DNA of 64,000 nt, taken from assembly GCA_019321725.1 (NCBI GenBank), contig CM033106.1:24054965-24118964 (forward strand), in the 5' to 3' direction. The position numbers and the translations under genes were made by a program. Below, piece after piece: positions 1 to 11,304 of this stretch (within the stretch, counting starts at the first letter, position 1; each line of letters begins with the position of its first letter). Source of the stretch: Paulownia fortunei. Lineage: Eukaryota; Streptophyta; Magnoliopsida; Lamiales; Paulowniaceae. The notes under the pieces are model-generated. The model worked only from the letters and a program-made list of their open reading frames with translations, did no database searches and had not been told where the DNA came from.

Positions 1-820
1 AGTATTTATAAAATAAAGAAAACCTCAAAAGGGCATTTGTAATTTTAAAAATAACTGATTTTTTTGTAAGTAAACTAAACTTTAGGGGCAACTTATCCTT
101 TATTTTGACTTGGGAGCAAAGTTGTCTCTTCAGATTTTTTTTCTTTCAAATTTCAACTTCTAAAAAGAAATAAAATTTGCAGAAGTAATTTTGACTTTTC
201 ATCAATTCCGTTAGTTTGACCAGACTTCCGCTTGTTGGAGGGGTATTTGTAATTTTAAAAATTAACTGAATTTTGTGTAATTAAGCTAAAGTTTAAGAAT
301 AATTTTTATAATTCATGTATAAATTATTATGTATCTTATGCTGATTGTAGGTAGGTTTATTATAATGTTCATGTTTCTATTTCTAATTATGTTCATTATA
401 ATGTCAATGTCAACACAAGATTCATTAGCATCATTTTAGGAAAGATTGCATTTGATTGATGTACCTCAAATATATATAAATTAATAAAAGTTAATATTGT
501 AATCATTCAATATGCAATTCAATAAACAATGATTACTTTCATCTCCTATTATTTTTCTAACAAATACCACTTTCATTTTCATTTTTTTTATAGATAAATA
601 TCATTCATATTAATGATGTAACAATAAATACAAGCTTAAGTAAAATTAAAGAAAACTAGATGACAATGCCAAGGATATAGTTACATTAATTTCATATGTA
701 ACGTTTGAAAACCATGTCAGGACCAACAAACTCTCAACCCCACAAAGTAACTGTCAATAAAGTGCAATCTTAGCTCAAAATTCTACTCTCAGTTGTCCAT
801 CATCAATTCAAAAAATATAT
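1..820. other. gene-free AT-rich segment with a diverged spaced duplication
   Basis: I see no coding region here. A block at about 30-96 (beginning gggcatttgtaattttaaaa) recurs in diverged form at 241-300, with an offset of about 210 bp. The rest is AT-rich sequence with short stop-rich reading frames. Confidence 0.5.
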
Positions 821-865
821 CCTTTGCCCAATGCTAGAATAATCTCCTTATGTGCAATCTTATGG

Positions 866-1145
866 CCATTTCCCAGAAAGAAGGCCATTGCTTTCCATAA
901 TCCGCTCTACATCATACCGCGATATGTCAAAGTTGGTTACCGCGTTTACACCCTTAAACTTAATGGCCGCTACATCATATGCCTCAGCAGCTTCTTCTTG
1001 GGTGCTGAATGTCCCAAGGTAAACTTGTCACTCCTCTGTAAATTGAAGCTCCTCTCGAGAAACCACTGCTTTTCCTTCTTAAGTGAGCAACATATTCTTG
1101 TCTGCTCATGTTCTTCATATCAATTTTCCGTTGGAAAATTATCAA
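866..1145 (-). pseudogene. AP2/AINTEGUMENTA-like transcription factor fragment
   Basis: Read on the minus strand, this encodes the linker and second AP2 domain typical of the AINTEGUMENTA/PLETHORA-like group of plant transcription factors. Visible stretches are [20 protein letters not shown], then ASIYRGVT, then in another frame [38 protein letters not shown] and RIMESN. A frameshift and stop lie just upstream, at the NFPTEN segment. About 20 codons that normally lie between YRGVTR and YLGTF, including the conserved HHQHGRWQARIG part, are missing, and the frame changes at that point. The fragment has no first AP2 repeat, no start region and no C-terminus. Its 5' edge abuts minus-strand pararetrovirus sequence at about 1146. 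The family is clear from the conserved residues; loss of function is inferred from the deletion, frameshift and truncation. Confidence 0.85.
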
Positions 1146-1371
1146 CAAGAACTTGAAGATAAAATTTTAGTAGGCTTGGGAGATGTGCTCCTATATATGG
1201 TGGATTAAGCAAATTTTCAGAAAAATGATGTATTTCTTGAATATTTTATGGTAACATGTTTAGAATGGGTCCAAAAACTTTCCACCAAAAAAGGGATCAA
1301 TTTGGGATTTTTTGAGCATTATAAACAAGTTTGGTATTGAAAACAAAAAAATATGACATGAAATTTGTTGA
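1146..1371 (-). other. EPRV second-ORF fragment, inverted
   Basis: This piece is the reverse complement of part of the second ORF of the neighbouring pararetrovirus copy (compare about 4200-4435). For example, the minus-strand match to ccaccatatatgggagcaca is at about 1185-1204. It ends abruptly at about 1371, where the sequence switches to plus-strand EPRV sequence. It is non-coding now. Confidence 0.8.
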
Positions 1372-2090
1372 AGGAAATAACAACGGACATCAACTCCTTA
1401 TCAGATAGATAACAATCCTCCAAAAGGCAGTAAAAGACATCACCAAGTACAAAATGTCCGCCAATACAAAGTATCCACAAACTCTCCACAAACAGATGTT
1501 AGAAGCACCACCAGTATTGCGAAACAAAAGCAAACATCTTAACATTCGGATGTTAGAACAAAAGTTTTAAAACAAAGAAGTAATGGGGCATACAGGAGTC
1601 AGAAGAAAAGCATTCAACAAACTAATAATGACAGATTTCAAAGAAAGATTTCAAGTCCAATCAGTGGCCATGAAAACTTCTACAAAAGAAAGACAAATTC
1701 TAGATAGAGGGCAAAACTCTCAAAATTCCATTTATAATTTAATACCTGTCTTGATTTTGCGGAATGTACTTTAAATCTTTAGCTTGCAAAACCCAAGTTT
1801 CTATATCAAATTCCTCATTCTAAATACCTAGTAAAGTTTCAAGTTTTTCTATACTCTAATCTGTGCAATTTATTCATCTGTTTATTTATTCTGCAAACTT
1901 TATTTTTATTCTGTGCAATTTATTTACTTATTCTGTAAGCTTTATTGTTTAGAATTGTTATCAATTGTTGTAATTCTTAGTTCTTATATATATATATATA
2001 TTGTTTAGATTTCAATCTTAATTTCTCTAATGTCTTCTTTGGTTTCAAATATGGGACAAATCTTGAATATTCATTGGTACCAATTGGCTC
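1372..2090 (+). repeat. EPRV second-ORF C-terminus plus 3' noncoding region (extra copy)
   Basis: This segment is a diverged direct repeat of 4965-5667. It starts in the last third of the second ORF (open frame 1583-1774, corresponding to 5173-5358) and continues through an AT-rich 3' noncoding region. The noncoding part carries recurring 'ttctgcaa(a)cttta' and 'tctgtgcaatttattta' motifs and ends with 'atgggacaaatcttgaatat'. It lies directly before the RT-containing unit, so this locus holds at least two partial viral units head to tail. Confidence 0.75.
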
Positions 2091-3420
2091 TGAAGAAAAA
2101 GACACACTGTTATTCTTTCTTACGAATCGTATTTTAATGAAAGACAAATCTCTACCAAGCAAGACTAATACAAATGAATCAAGAACTTTTAGAATATTGT
2201 AAAAAAGAAATACAAGAACTCCTTGACAGAAATATCATTTATCCTTTAAAATCTCTTTGGTTATGTTCAACCTTCTATGTTCAAAAAAATACTGAACTCG
2301 AAAGAGGAACTCCAAGGTTAGTGATAAATTACAAGCCTCTTAACAAAGTGCTCAAAGAGATTAGATATCCTTTCCCCAACAAGTCGGATATTCTCAAAAG
2401 ACTTCATAATGCAAAAATATTTTCAAAATTTGATATAAAATCTGAATTTTGACAAATTCAATTTGATGAAAAATACAAATACAAAACAACTTTTACTGTA
2501 CCTTTTGGTCAATTTGAATGGAATGTAATGCTATTTGGCTTAAAAAATACTTCTTTTGAATTTCAAAAAATCATGAATGATATTTTTACACCATACACAT
2601 CCTTTATCATAGTGTATATAGATAACGTGCTCATTTTTACCGATTCCATAGATAAACATTGGAAACATTTACAAGTTTTTTCTAAACTTATCAAAAAGAA
2701 CGGTTTAGTTGTCTCAGCCTCTAAAATAAAATTTTCCAAACAAAAATAAGATTTTTAGGACACCAAATTCATAAAGGAGCTATTATTCCAATACAAAGAT
2801 CTTTAAGTTTCAGAAACAAATTTCCAGACTAAATCCTTGATAAAAACCAATTACAAAGATTTTTAAGATCTTTAAATTATATTTATGATTTTTATCCTAA
2901 ACTCCGTCAATTTTGCAAACCTTTATTTGATAGACTAAAACCCCCCCACCCATTTGGACTTCAATTCACACATATATTGTCAAACAATTGAAAATTGAAG
3001 TCAAATAACTTCCATGTCTCACCATTTGTCATCTCAATGCACCTAAAATAGTTCAAAGACGCATCAGAAACTGGCTATGGAGGAATTCTTAGCCAAATAT
3101 TAGAATGAAAAGAAACTATAGTTGATACTACTCAAGACTATGGAAAAACTCTGCCCAACAGAATTATCCAACAATTAAAAAGGAAATTCTTTCCATTGTA
3201 TTATATATTCCAAAATTTCATCATGATTTATTAAACCAAAAATTCCTTTTGACAGTAGATTGCAGGGCATACAAAGATGTTTTAACAAAAGATGTAAAAA
3301 ATTTGGTTTCAAAACAAATATTTTCCATATAGCAGGCTATTTTATCAGTTTTTTATTTTGAAATTGAATATATAAAAGGATCTCACAATTATATTCCTGA
3401 TTTTTTAACCCGATAATTTT
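2091..3420 (+). pseudogene. endogenous pararetrovirus RT-RNase H region, copy A
   Basis: This encodes a decayed caulimovirid-type reverse transcriptase followed by RNase H. The RT fingers/palm part is open at 2174-2452 (motifs PRLVINYKPLN and FSKFDIKS), and a stop at 2450-2452 interrupts the DIKS(G/E)F..QI region. The FGLKNTSFEFQKIMNDIF and YID(N)VLIF motifs follow at 2528-2749. The catalytic YIDD box reads YIDN (about 2611-2640), which would remove a metal-binding aspartate. A frameshift follows near 2748. RNase H is recognisable from a DASETGYGG motif at about 3057-3085. Movement protein, capsid and protease regions are absent upstream. The RT is closest in style to the endogenous petuvirus/florendovirus group rather than Ty3/gypsy elements, because of its FEWNV(M/I)(P)FGLKN context and the second ORF that follows. 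That placement is from memory, not a search. Confidence 0.8.
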
Positions 3421-3427
3421 TGCAGGA

Positions 3428-5358
3428 ATGTCAAAGAATACAGAAACATCAAAATCAAAGGGAACTCCTTTTGCAGGTAGTTCAAAATCCCCAATTCCAA
3501 AACCTCTATCGCTCGAGATAATCAATATTGAGGAATTTTCCAATAGAAACCCTAAATTCGAAACAAAATTGGCCTTACTACGACATCAAACCCCTGAAAA
3601 TCCCAAATCATTATGGATTCTTCCACCCTCAATACAACCATCCATTACCACTACCCAACCACAAACACCAATCTGAATTACAAATAGATTCACACCACTT
3701 GGAAAACCAATTCCTCTAGCCCCTTCCAAATTAACTCAAACTTTTAAAAGCACTTTACAAACATCAAATGCCCCCAACACCCATTTCAAGCATACAAGCA
3801 CAAACTCTATCCCAATATTTTGAAAAGGATAACTTGTTTTTTGATTGTATCATTGAAGATGACTGGATCACTGACCATACTCAAAGTAACCCCATTAATA
3901 TGGCAAATTATATATTCGATGAAAATTTATGCGAGTCTATAAAGACCCACTCAAATCACAACAATACTATTTCACTTCCACTAAATCCATCTATGTTCGA
4001 ACCAAACCACCCAAAGAAGCCCCAACCAACTCCAATGAAATTGGCTACTGCAAAATTGACATCAACTCCATTATTGCTCTACGAGATTTGAGCGATGGAA
4101 ATTCCTATTGCCAAAAATAAATTCCAAACAAACAATATCCACTAATTTCTTATTGGGATTATGTGGATGCTTGGACCAAATTCCTATTGAAAAAAAATAA
4201 AATCAACAAATTCCATGTCATACCTTTTTTGTTCTCAATACCAAACTTGTTGATAATGCTCACAAAATCCCAAACTGGTTCTTTCTTTGGTGGAATTTTT
4301 TTGGACCAATTCTAGATATGTTACCACAAAATATCCAAGAAGCACACAATCATTTTTTTGAAAATTTGCTTAATCCACCATATATGGGAGCACATCTCCC
4401 AAAGCTACTAAAATTTTATCTTCAATTCACCCTTACCTAGATTTTCAAAATCGAACACAGTTTCCAAACCACTACCATCGACCAAGGAACAAATGTTTTT
4501 TTTCTCTAGGGAAAAAGGTTCATGTTAAGTGGTGGAGAGGAATGACAACTACAAGTTTTGAAAAACCAGCAGTTAGTACATGATTCCAACAAAATCCAAA
4601 ATATTACAAATTGGCCACAAATTTTTGGAAAGCAAATCAACTCACAACATGAGCAATTTCTTATTAAGAAACAAAATCTTGCTGCAAGACTAGCCTAAGC
4701 AAGTACGGAAGAAGAAATGAAAAAAATCTTGTAAGAACATCAAAGTGACAAGGCAAGCTTCTTAGGATTAGTAAACCTAACAGATGACAATGAAATGATT
4801 GTTTTGGCATTTTCAGTCCAATTCATTGATTGATTGTAAAACAAAAAAAAAATGGATCGAGAGATCCCAAGCATATTTATCAAATTTTGTTAAGAAGTAG
4901 TTGTAAAATTCAAAAAGTGGGGTAATTTAGCTCTCCAAACTTATAAAAAAAAATTAGAAAATGACAACGAACACCAACTCCTTATGAGATGGATAACAGT
5001 CCTCCAAAAGGTAGGAGAAGACATCACCAAATACAAAATGTCCGTCAATACAAAATATCTACAAACTCTCCACAAACATATGCCAGAAGCACCACCAGTA
5101 GTGCGGAACAAAAGCAAACATCTTAGCATGCGAATGTTAGAACAAAAGTTTTCAAACAAAGAAGTAATGGCACATGCAGGAGTTAGAAGAAAAGCATTCA
5201 ACAAACTAAGAATGACAGATTCCAAAGAAAGATTTCAAGTCCGAACAGTGACCATGAAAACTTTTACAAAAGGAAGACAAATTCTAGATAGAGGGCAGAA
5301 CTCTCAGAATTCCATTTGTAATTTAATACTTGTCTTGATTTTGCACAATGTACTTTAG
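3428..5358 (+). pseudogene. EPRV second ORF, copy A
   Basis: This broken ORF starts with ATG 3428 (MSKNTETSKSKG) just after the RNase H stop. It is open to 3676, then continues in other frames at 3768-4091 (motif DWITDHTQSNPINMANYIFD) and 4984-5358. The product is rich in Pro, Asn, Gln and Thr early on, and basic (Lys/Arg/Gln) near its end (about 5160-5310). Caulimovirid elements of the florendovirus type carry a second ORF of unknown function downstream of the polyprotein, and the position fits that. The same ORF recurs in copies B and C, so it is an authentic part of the element and not a host insert. It has multiple frameshifts and stops and no predicted activity. Confidence 0.75.
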
Positions 5359-5760
5359 ATCTTTGGCTTGCAAAACCCAAGTTTTTGTATCAAATTCCTC
5401 GTTCTAAATACCAAGTAAAGTTTCAAGTCTTACTATACTTTGATCTGTGCAATTAATTTATCTGTTTATTTCTTCTGCAAACTTTATTTCTATTCTATGC
5501 AATTTATTTACTTATTCTATAGGCTTTATTGTTTGGAATTGTTATCAATTGTTGCAATTATTAGTTATTATATATACATCTTGTTTAGATTTCAATCTTA
5601 TTTTCTCCAATGTCTTCTTTGATTTCAAATATGGGACAAATCTTGAATACTCACTGATACTGAATGAATATATTTTATTTAGATTTCAATCTTATTTCTC
5701 CATTGTCTTCTTTGGTTTTAAATATGGAACAAATCTTGAATATTCACTCGCACCGAATGG
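5359..5760 (+). repeat. EPRV 3' noncoding region with internal duplication
   Basis: This AT-rich region follows the second ORF and is homologous to about 1775-2090. A block of about 80 bp (tagatttcaatcttatttt... to ...cttgaatactcact) at 5586-5667 is repeated at 5681-5760 with small differences. A third copy lies at about 2007-2090. Confidence 0.7.
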
Positions 5761-5789
5761 TATTTTGAGGGAATTAGTTCTTGTTGAAA

Positions 5790-5896
5790 GCAATTCATAT
5801 CCACTTCTGAATTCATGAGATGCTAGCTTCGAGTTGGAATATCTTGAACGCAATTCATATCCACTTCTGAATTCATGAGATGATAGCTTCGAGTTG

Positions 5897-5909
<13 letters not shown>
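5790..5909. repeat. 60-bp tandem duplication
   Basis: Two consecutive 60-bp units (5790-5849 and 5850-5909) begin with caattcatatccacttctga and include gaattcatgaga. They differ at very few positions. The second unit runs straight into a TA microsatellite. Confidence 0.9.

Positions 5910-5930
<21 letters not shown>
5899..5930. repeat. (TA)n microsatellite
   Basis: This is an uninterrupted alternating AT tract of about 32 bp, immediately after the 60-bp tandem duplication. Confidence 0.95.
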
Positions 5931-5932
<2 letters not shown>

Positions 5933-6229
5933 CCCAATTCAAGTTGATCCAGAAGGAATTAAAACTCCTATCATCGGTAAATAAATGGCTTTTCAATTTT
6001 AATTTCCAGTTACTCAGCCAGATATAAAAATTATTCAAGATTCTTCAATTTTTTAAGAGTCCATCAAAATGTAACCATTCCTCTGATAGCATTCGTACCT
6101 ACAGGATAATCAAAATGTAACCATTAATTGAGACCATAAAGATGTGGGGAATATACTGGAAACAAGAATTTAATGGATAAACAATAAATAAACAAATAGA
6201 CAATAAGTAAGAAATAACAAAATAAGTAT

Positions 6230-6640
6230 AACAAATATATAAATTTGCAGAATATAGGATAGAAATTGCAGAATCAAGATATAAAATTGCAAAACAGAAA
6301 TAAAAAAGATCTGAAACTTTACTTGATATTAAAACTGAAAATTTGATCTAAGATCTTGAATTTTGTGTACTGTAGATGATCTGTACATGCTATAAATTCA
6401 AAGAATGAGTGTAAAGTGAAACCATACAACTTCTTAATTTCTAAGGCTTCTGCCTTCACCATGTGCATTTGCTTCCTTTTATAGGAGTTTTTCTGATTGT
6501 CATTCGGACTCGAAAATTTTGATTTGGAGTCGGCCATTATCATCTATTTTGAATTTGTGTCTTCAATGCTTCTTCGGTGCATTTGGCAGAATAAAGAGCT
6601 TGATAGATGGTTGTCACGTTAAGAAGTCATATTGCATCTC
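6230..6640 (-). other. EPRV 3' noncoding region and second-ORF end, inverted
   Basis: On the minus strand this segment resembles the end of the EPRV second ORF followed by its 3' noncoding region. Recognisable marks are ttgcagaat repeats, 'gaaactttacttgatatt' (also found at about 33863 in copy C), and a minus-strand frame with MADSKSKF (compare MTDSKERF in copy A). It is a third EPRV piece at this locus and lies in opposite orientation to copy A. The flanking 5931-6229 is probably rearranged EPRV sequence too, but I cannot assign it. Confidence 0.6.
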
Positions 6641-6769
6641 TCATACATCTGCAATTTATTTTAATTTGAGCTGCTTTTTCTTTTTAAAGTTAAGTTTCCA
6701 ATTTTTCTATTTCTATTATGCAATTTTATATCTTGATTCTGCAATTACTATCCTTTATTTTGCAAATTA

Positions 6770-6770
<1 letters not shown>

Positions 6771-6808
<38 letters not shown>
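6771..6808. repeat. (CA)n(TA)n microsatellite
   Basis: A CA tract of about 25 bp is followed by a short TA tract. Confidence 0.95.
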
Positions 6809-7027
6809 ATGCACCATTTTCTTGAAAATGATCAACAAACTTCTTCTAGTAGTCAATGGAAGACATGTCGTGGACTAGTATATACTTGTATTAAATTTTG
6901 GATCATAAACCATTAATAGAGAGACAGTCACTAGTGCTACTGGAAATTTTTGGTGATTTTCAATGCACATTGGAGATCTATGACTTTTTCAATTAATGTG
7001 CCATCCAATAATTTGGGAGTCTCAATT

Positions 7028-7675
7028 TGCTCCAAAGAGATTCTCCAACCTACCACCAAAAGTTACACTATCACACAAAATATGGTGTAAAGTATATATT
7101 TTTATTTTGCACCAAATTTATTTTTGTTCTACTTTAAATTTAATTTCATTTGTATTTTATATTATATATTTAATTAATTTATAATTTAGTTCTATTTATT
7201 TAATTTTAATTTAGTTATTATTTTGCAATTATATTTAGATTAATTAATTATAACAATCAATATTTACAATAAATTATAATAATTAAAAAAAATACATTAA
7301 AATAAGATTACTTGCACCAAATTTAAAAGTTAAATACAACATAAATATTGAAAACTAAAGTTTTAAAGATAAAATACTACATAAACTAAAGACAATAATT
7401 TAATAGTCTAGTAAATAATTTTTGGGTCCTACAATGTCGTCAAAATATTAATTATATATAATTTTTTATTTAGTAGAATTAGTAGTAATAAAATATAAGT
7501 AATTAAATAACTTTATAAATAACTAAATTGGTGATAATTGAAAATCAGAAAAGTAAGAATAAAATAATTATTTAGTGTAGTGGATTGAAAATCATATAGG
7601 CCAAATTACACAAAATTATCAAATTTAGTGTAAAAGTTATACTAAATTTGGTATTATGGATTGGAGATAGCCTAA
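7028..7675. mobile_element. possible AT-rich MITE
   Basis: The two ends of this very AT-rich segment look like diverged inverted repeats. The left end has gattctccaacctaccacca followed by aagttacact. The right end has taaaagttatactaaatttg followed by gtattatggattggagat, whose complement also begins atctccaatcc. Ends of this kind occur in Tourist/Harbinger-like MITEs. Boundaries and target duplication are not resolved, and no ORF is present. Confidence 0.35.
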
Positions 7676-8188
7676 GTCCATTAAACTACTCTTGCACGCC
7701 CACTCAACCATAACACACTTATCCAATTATAGAAAAATATTTTATTGAAATAATCATTTAAACGCTTATTAAAATCTCTCTCCATACAAGTTCATACGCT
7801 AATAAATGAGAAAATATGAAATTTTACGTACTCTATAAACATTGATTTTTTTTTTCTTTACTTTTATCTAATGCACACTCCCCTTCTCCCAGTCCTGCCA
7901 CCAATGAAAAAACCATCAATTTATCAAATTCATTTCGGTAACATCGACAAATATTAGCATATATAGTCAATTTCCAAAAAGGAAATTGCAAAAGGAGATG
8001 ATAACAGGCATACTCATTGTTTCAGTACTCTAACCTCATGCTATGCGACAATACTATGCAACTCCTTAAAATACTTTATGTGCAAGTATCAAAAGAAATG
8101 GAAAATTACAGTAGTAGCACACGTCGATTTGCATTAAGAAAAGCACTTTCAGCCGCAAAAAGAGAAAAATAATCATCAATTAGAAAAG
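7676..8188. other. spacer before copia-1
   Basis: AT-rich sequence with stop-dense frames. I recognise nothing in it. Confidence 0.5.
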
Positions 8189-8898
8189 TGGGCATTTATT
8201 GCTCAAATGTGAATGATAAAAATAATATAGGGTGAATGAGAAATTATTCATCAAATATGCCCATTGAAATTAAATAAAAGCTTAAGTAACTTAATTATTC
8301 CAATCTAGTCTCCTATGGGTATGGCTTGCTTGCAAAGCTTGTACTTGCTGTAATATTGTAACAACTTAATTTTAAGTCTGTGTAACAGCTAGAAACTTTC
8401 ACATTAAATATGTAATTAATAAAAATATTAACACTAAATATGTAATCTTGACGTTCTTGCCCTACATTTCATTATAACGGAAGAGCTCCTTCTTCTTCAT
8501 TCTTCACACTAAAAACTAAAGCTTGAGGCTTTCTCTTTACTTCTCTCTCAAAATTATTCTCTCACTAGGTATGCAGTCTTACTACTAAGTTTAGAGAAAA
8601 TGGTTCTAGTGATCTTAAAGTGAAAGAGTGTAAAACAACATTCTAGTTCAGTTAGAGTAGTAGTATTATAGCTTTGCTGATTACTCATCATCATTGTATT
8701 TTGGGAAACTAATGCTACTAAAGTTTTCAAGTACTCTAGAAGAGAGAGCTGATCAGTTTTAAGGTAACTATGTGACACACAATCCTTGACCGATAACAAG
8801 TTATTATTTTAGTAGGAATTTCACTGTTAGTACATTAATGCTACTGAATTACTGGTAATTTTTAATAATCTTATATAAAGCATATTATTATCTCAACA
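8189..8898 (+). repeat. copia-1 5' LTR
   Basis: It aligns along its whole length with 14784-15559, for example through ttattgctcaaatgtgaatg near the start and aagcatattattat near the end. A run of ttcacactaaaaactaaagc at about 8501 has a counterpart at about 15169. It is about 65 bp shorter than the 3' LTR. Confidence 0.85.
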
Positions 8899-9421
8899 AT
8901 CTTAAAATTTTATTTGCTTCATATAAGGTTGTTATTAGGTTGCATGTTAGAATTTAATTTTTTTATATGCACCTATTAGCAATACATATAATTCTAGTTG
9001 TTTGATTTTTTTTTAATTTAAAAATTCAAATCCTAAACTGTAGAAAAGAAAGAGAAGGACAGGATTAGAGTAAGGTTAAGTACCACTACTCCTAGTGAGT
9101 GTTGGTCTAGTTGTTTGAATATATAAATTGATATCTAGCTATATTTTCTTAGTGTGTTTACGGAGGTATATATAGTTTGGACTGAATAATAACTAAAATA
9201 GAGAAGTTCTGCCTAAAGAGATCGGGTTTAAAGAAGAATTAATTATGACCCCTCCAGTCTTTTATGGGAATTTATTTGATATTCTATCTAAGAAGGTGAG
9301 TTTTAAGTGGGACCTAATTGTGAACCCTCCAGTCATCTTTGGAATGATTATTGAAAGACTGTTCAGTTGTTTTCAAACTATAGCGTAGTAATTAATAATC
9401 TTTTGATTGATTAATTTTAGA

Positions 9422-10310
9422 GATGGCAAACAATGCTTCTGATGTTGTGAATGCTGAGAACATGACTGATTCTCATTAGCCTGTTGTGCCTACTACTGTT
9501 GTTATTGCTAGGGCTACTGTTAGGGCATATGCTTTGCCCAACCTAACTGTATCGGTTTTGTTCCTTCCAGCAAAAGATGTTGTTTTACTCGTCCACCCTA
9601 GGACTTGTAAGGTACTTTATTTAAGATCCACCAAAGCATAATGAAGATGAGCAATATATCCAAGTCATTAATATTTTTGAGGCTTGGAAATAGTCTGAAT
9701 ATCAATACCCTAACTATATAATGAATGGCTTGACTAACTCATTATATGATGTGTATATTGGGAAGAAAACAAAAAAAATATATGGCTAAAGAATTATGTG
9801 AGTCTTTGGATAAGAAATATAAGACTGGAGATGTTGGATTAACAAAGTTTATGGTAGGCACGTGGACTCCGAAACTATTGTAAGTCAAGTACAAGAGCTT
9901 CAACTAATCCTTCATGAGATACATGCAGAGGGAATGGTTTTAAGCGCATCATTCCAAGTAGCAACTGTGATTAAAAAATTGCCCCCTACATGATAGGAGT
10001 TCAAGAGCTACCTCAAGCACAAACAAAACGAGATTAACATGGAAGAGCTTATTATTAGACTTCATATTAAAGAAGACAACATAGGCTTTAAGAAAAGAAA
10101 TTCAACTTATGCAGTAGCAAGACCAATACAGTGGAGCACAGACAAAGCTCCAAAGCTAACAAAAACAAATCAAATAAAATGGGTCAAACTTGGACTTAAA
10201 AGCGGACTTGAAAAGAAGCAGAAATTCCAAATGAAGTGCTTCAAATGTGACAAGATGGGGCACAAAGCTTTAGATTGCTGACTTTTGAAAAAAAATAAGA
10301 ATGAAGCCAA
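9422..10310 (+). pseudogene. copia-1 gag
   Basis: It starts at ATG 9422 (MANNASDVVNAENM, then a stop). Short stretches match the UBN2-type gag of plant copia elements: QEL.LILHEIHAEGMVL and MEELIIRLHIKEDN (10039 onward). A CCHC zinc knuckle CFKCDKMGHKALDC lies at about 10237-10278, followed by a stop at 10279. Several frameshifts and stops make it non-functional. Confidence 0.8.
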
Positions 10311-10638
10311 TATGGTGAATGACATCACAAAGGATGATGCAGATTTAGACCTCTATACAACCAATTCTAATGTTAATTTTATTAGGTCCAACCCAAGATA
10401 ATGGTGGGTTGACACTGGAGCTACAAGGCATATCTACTCTAACAAGGGCCTCATATTCACTACCTTTGATCCCATTGAAAATTGGGAGAAGCTTTTCATG
10501 GGAAACTTAACCACATCTGAAGTTAAAGAGATAGGCAAAGTGGTTTTAAAATGACCTATGGGAAAGAGCTGACTTTGAACAAAGTAATGTATGTACCAAA
10601 AATTCATAAGAACCTAGTGTCTAGTTCACTTTTGAGTA
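10311..10638 (+). pseudogene. copia-1 protease region
   Basis: The retroviral aspartic protease signature WWVDTGATRHIYS is at about 10402-10440, followed by NKVMYVPKIHKNLVSSSLLS at about 10576-10635. The frame is cut by the MITE at 10647 and resumes at 11152 (FRMIVESDIFLLTKYGLFVG). Confidence 0.85.
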
Positions 10639-10646
10639 AGCATGGA

Positions 10647-11143
10647 TAAGGATGTCAATGGATCCAGGTCTTACCCGAACCCGTCACAAACTCGCCCCGT
10701 TCGAGGCTAGTTTGGTTTGAATAAACGAGTAACGGAGTAGGTAATGGATTTATTTTCTTTAGACTCGTCGGGTTCAAAGCGGGTAACGGGTCCAAGAGGA
10801 CTCTCATCGCATATAATGTGTATAAATAGATTAAGGCTCATGTATTTGTTTTTTTTTTCTCCTCCCACCCTCATTTTTTTGGCTACTACACTTCTATTAT
10901 ATATTGGAATAATTATTTATTTTCTAATAATTTTTTAACTATTTTTTTGTTTGATTTTTTTGAAAAAGAAAATAACTAGCGAGTTTGACGGTTAAACCCA
11001 GTGGGTTCGTGTCCAGGGTGGGGCGGTTCTGGAACTAAAAAAATGGGGCGAGGCGGGGCGGGTCTCGAGTTTATATTTTTTTTGGCGGGGCGGGTCTCGT
11101 GTCCAGTCAAACCCGCCCCAAACCCATCCCATTGACATCCTTA
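10647..11143. mobile_element. hAT-type MITE nested in copia-1
   Basis: It has perfect 15-bp terminal inverted repeats, TAAGGATGTCAATGG at 10647-10661 and its complement CCATTGACATCCTTA at 11129-11143. These are flanked by an 8-bp target duplication, AGCATGGA (10639-10646) and AGTATGGA (11144-11151), with one mismatch. The 8-bp duplication and the GATGTCAATGG-type end are typical of plant hAT elements. Subterminal GC-rich blocks (ggggcgaggcggggcgggtc near the right end) contrast with the AT-rich centre. There is no transposase, so it is non-autonomous. Removing it restores continuity of the copia reading frame across SLLSK-(H/Y)GF. Confidence 0.9.
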
Positions 11144-11304
11144 AGTATGGATTTCGCATGATTGTGGAGTCAGACATATTTTTGTTGACCAAGTATGGTC
11201 TATTTGTAGGAAAGGGATATGAATATGGGGGTATGTTCAAATTCAACGTGATATCTCTAAAGCCCCAAATTAATAAAGCTAATTCTTCTTCTTATTTGAT
11301 TGAG

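Noticed and set aside
824..1156. Plus-strand open frame of 110 codons
   Set aside because: It is the antisense shadow of the AP2-like fragment, whose conserved residues are on the minus strand.
2174..2749. Possible Ty3/gypsy retrotransposon RT
   Set aside because: The downstream second ORF, the upstream movement-protein and capsid order in copy C, and the lack of LTRs or an integrase fit a caulimovirid EPRV better.
10992..11246. Minus-strand 84-codon frame
   Set aside because: It spans the GC-rich end of the hAT MITE and copia sequence; no homology is recognised.
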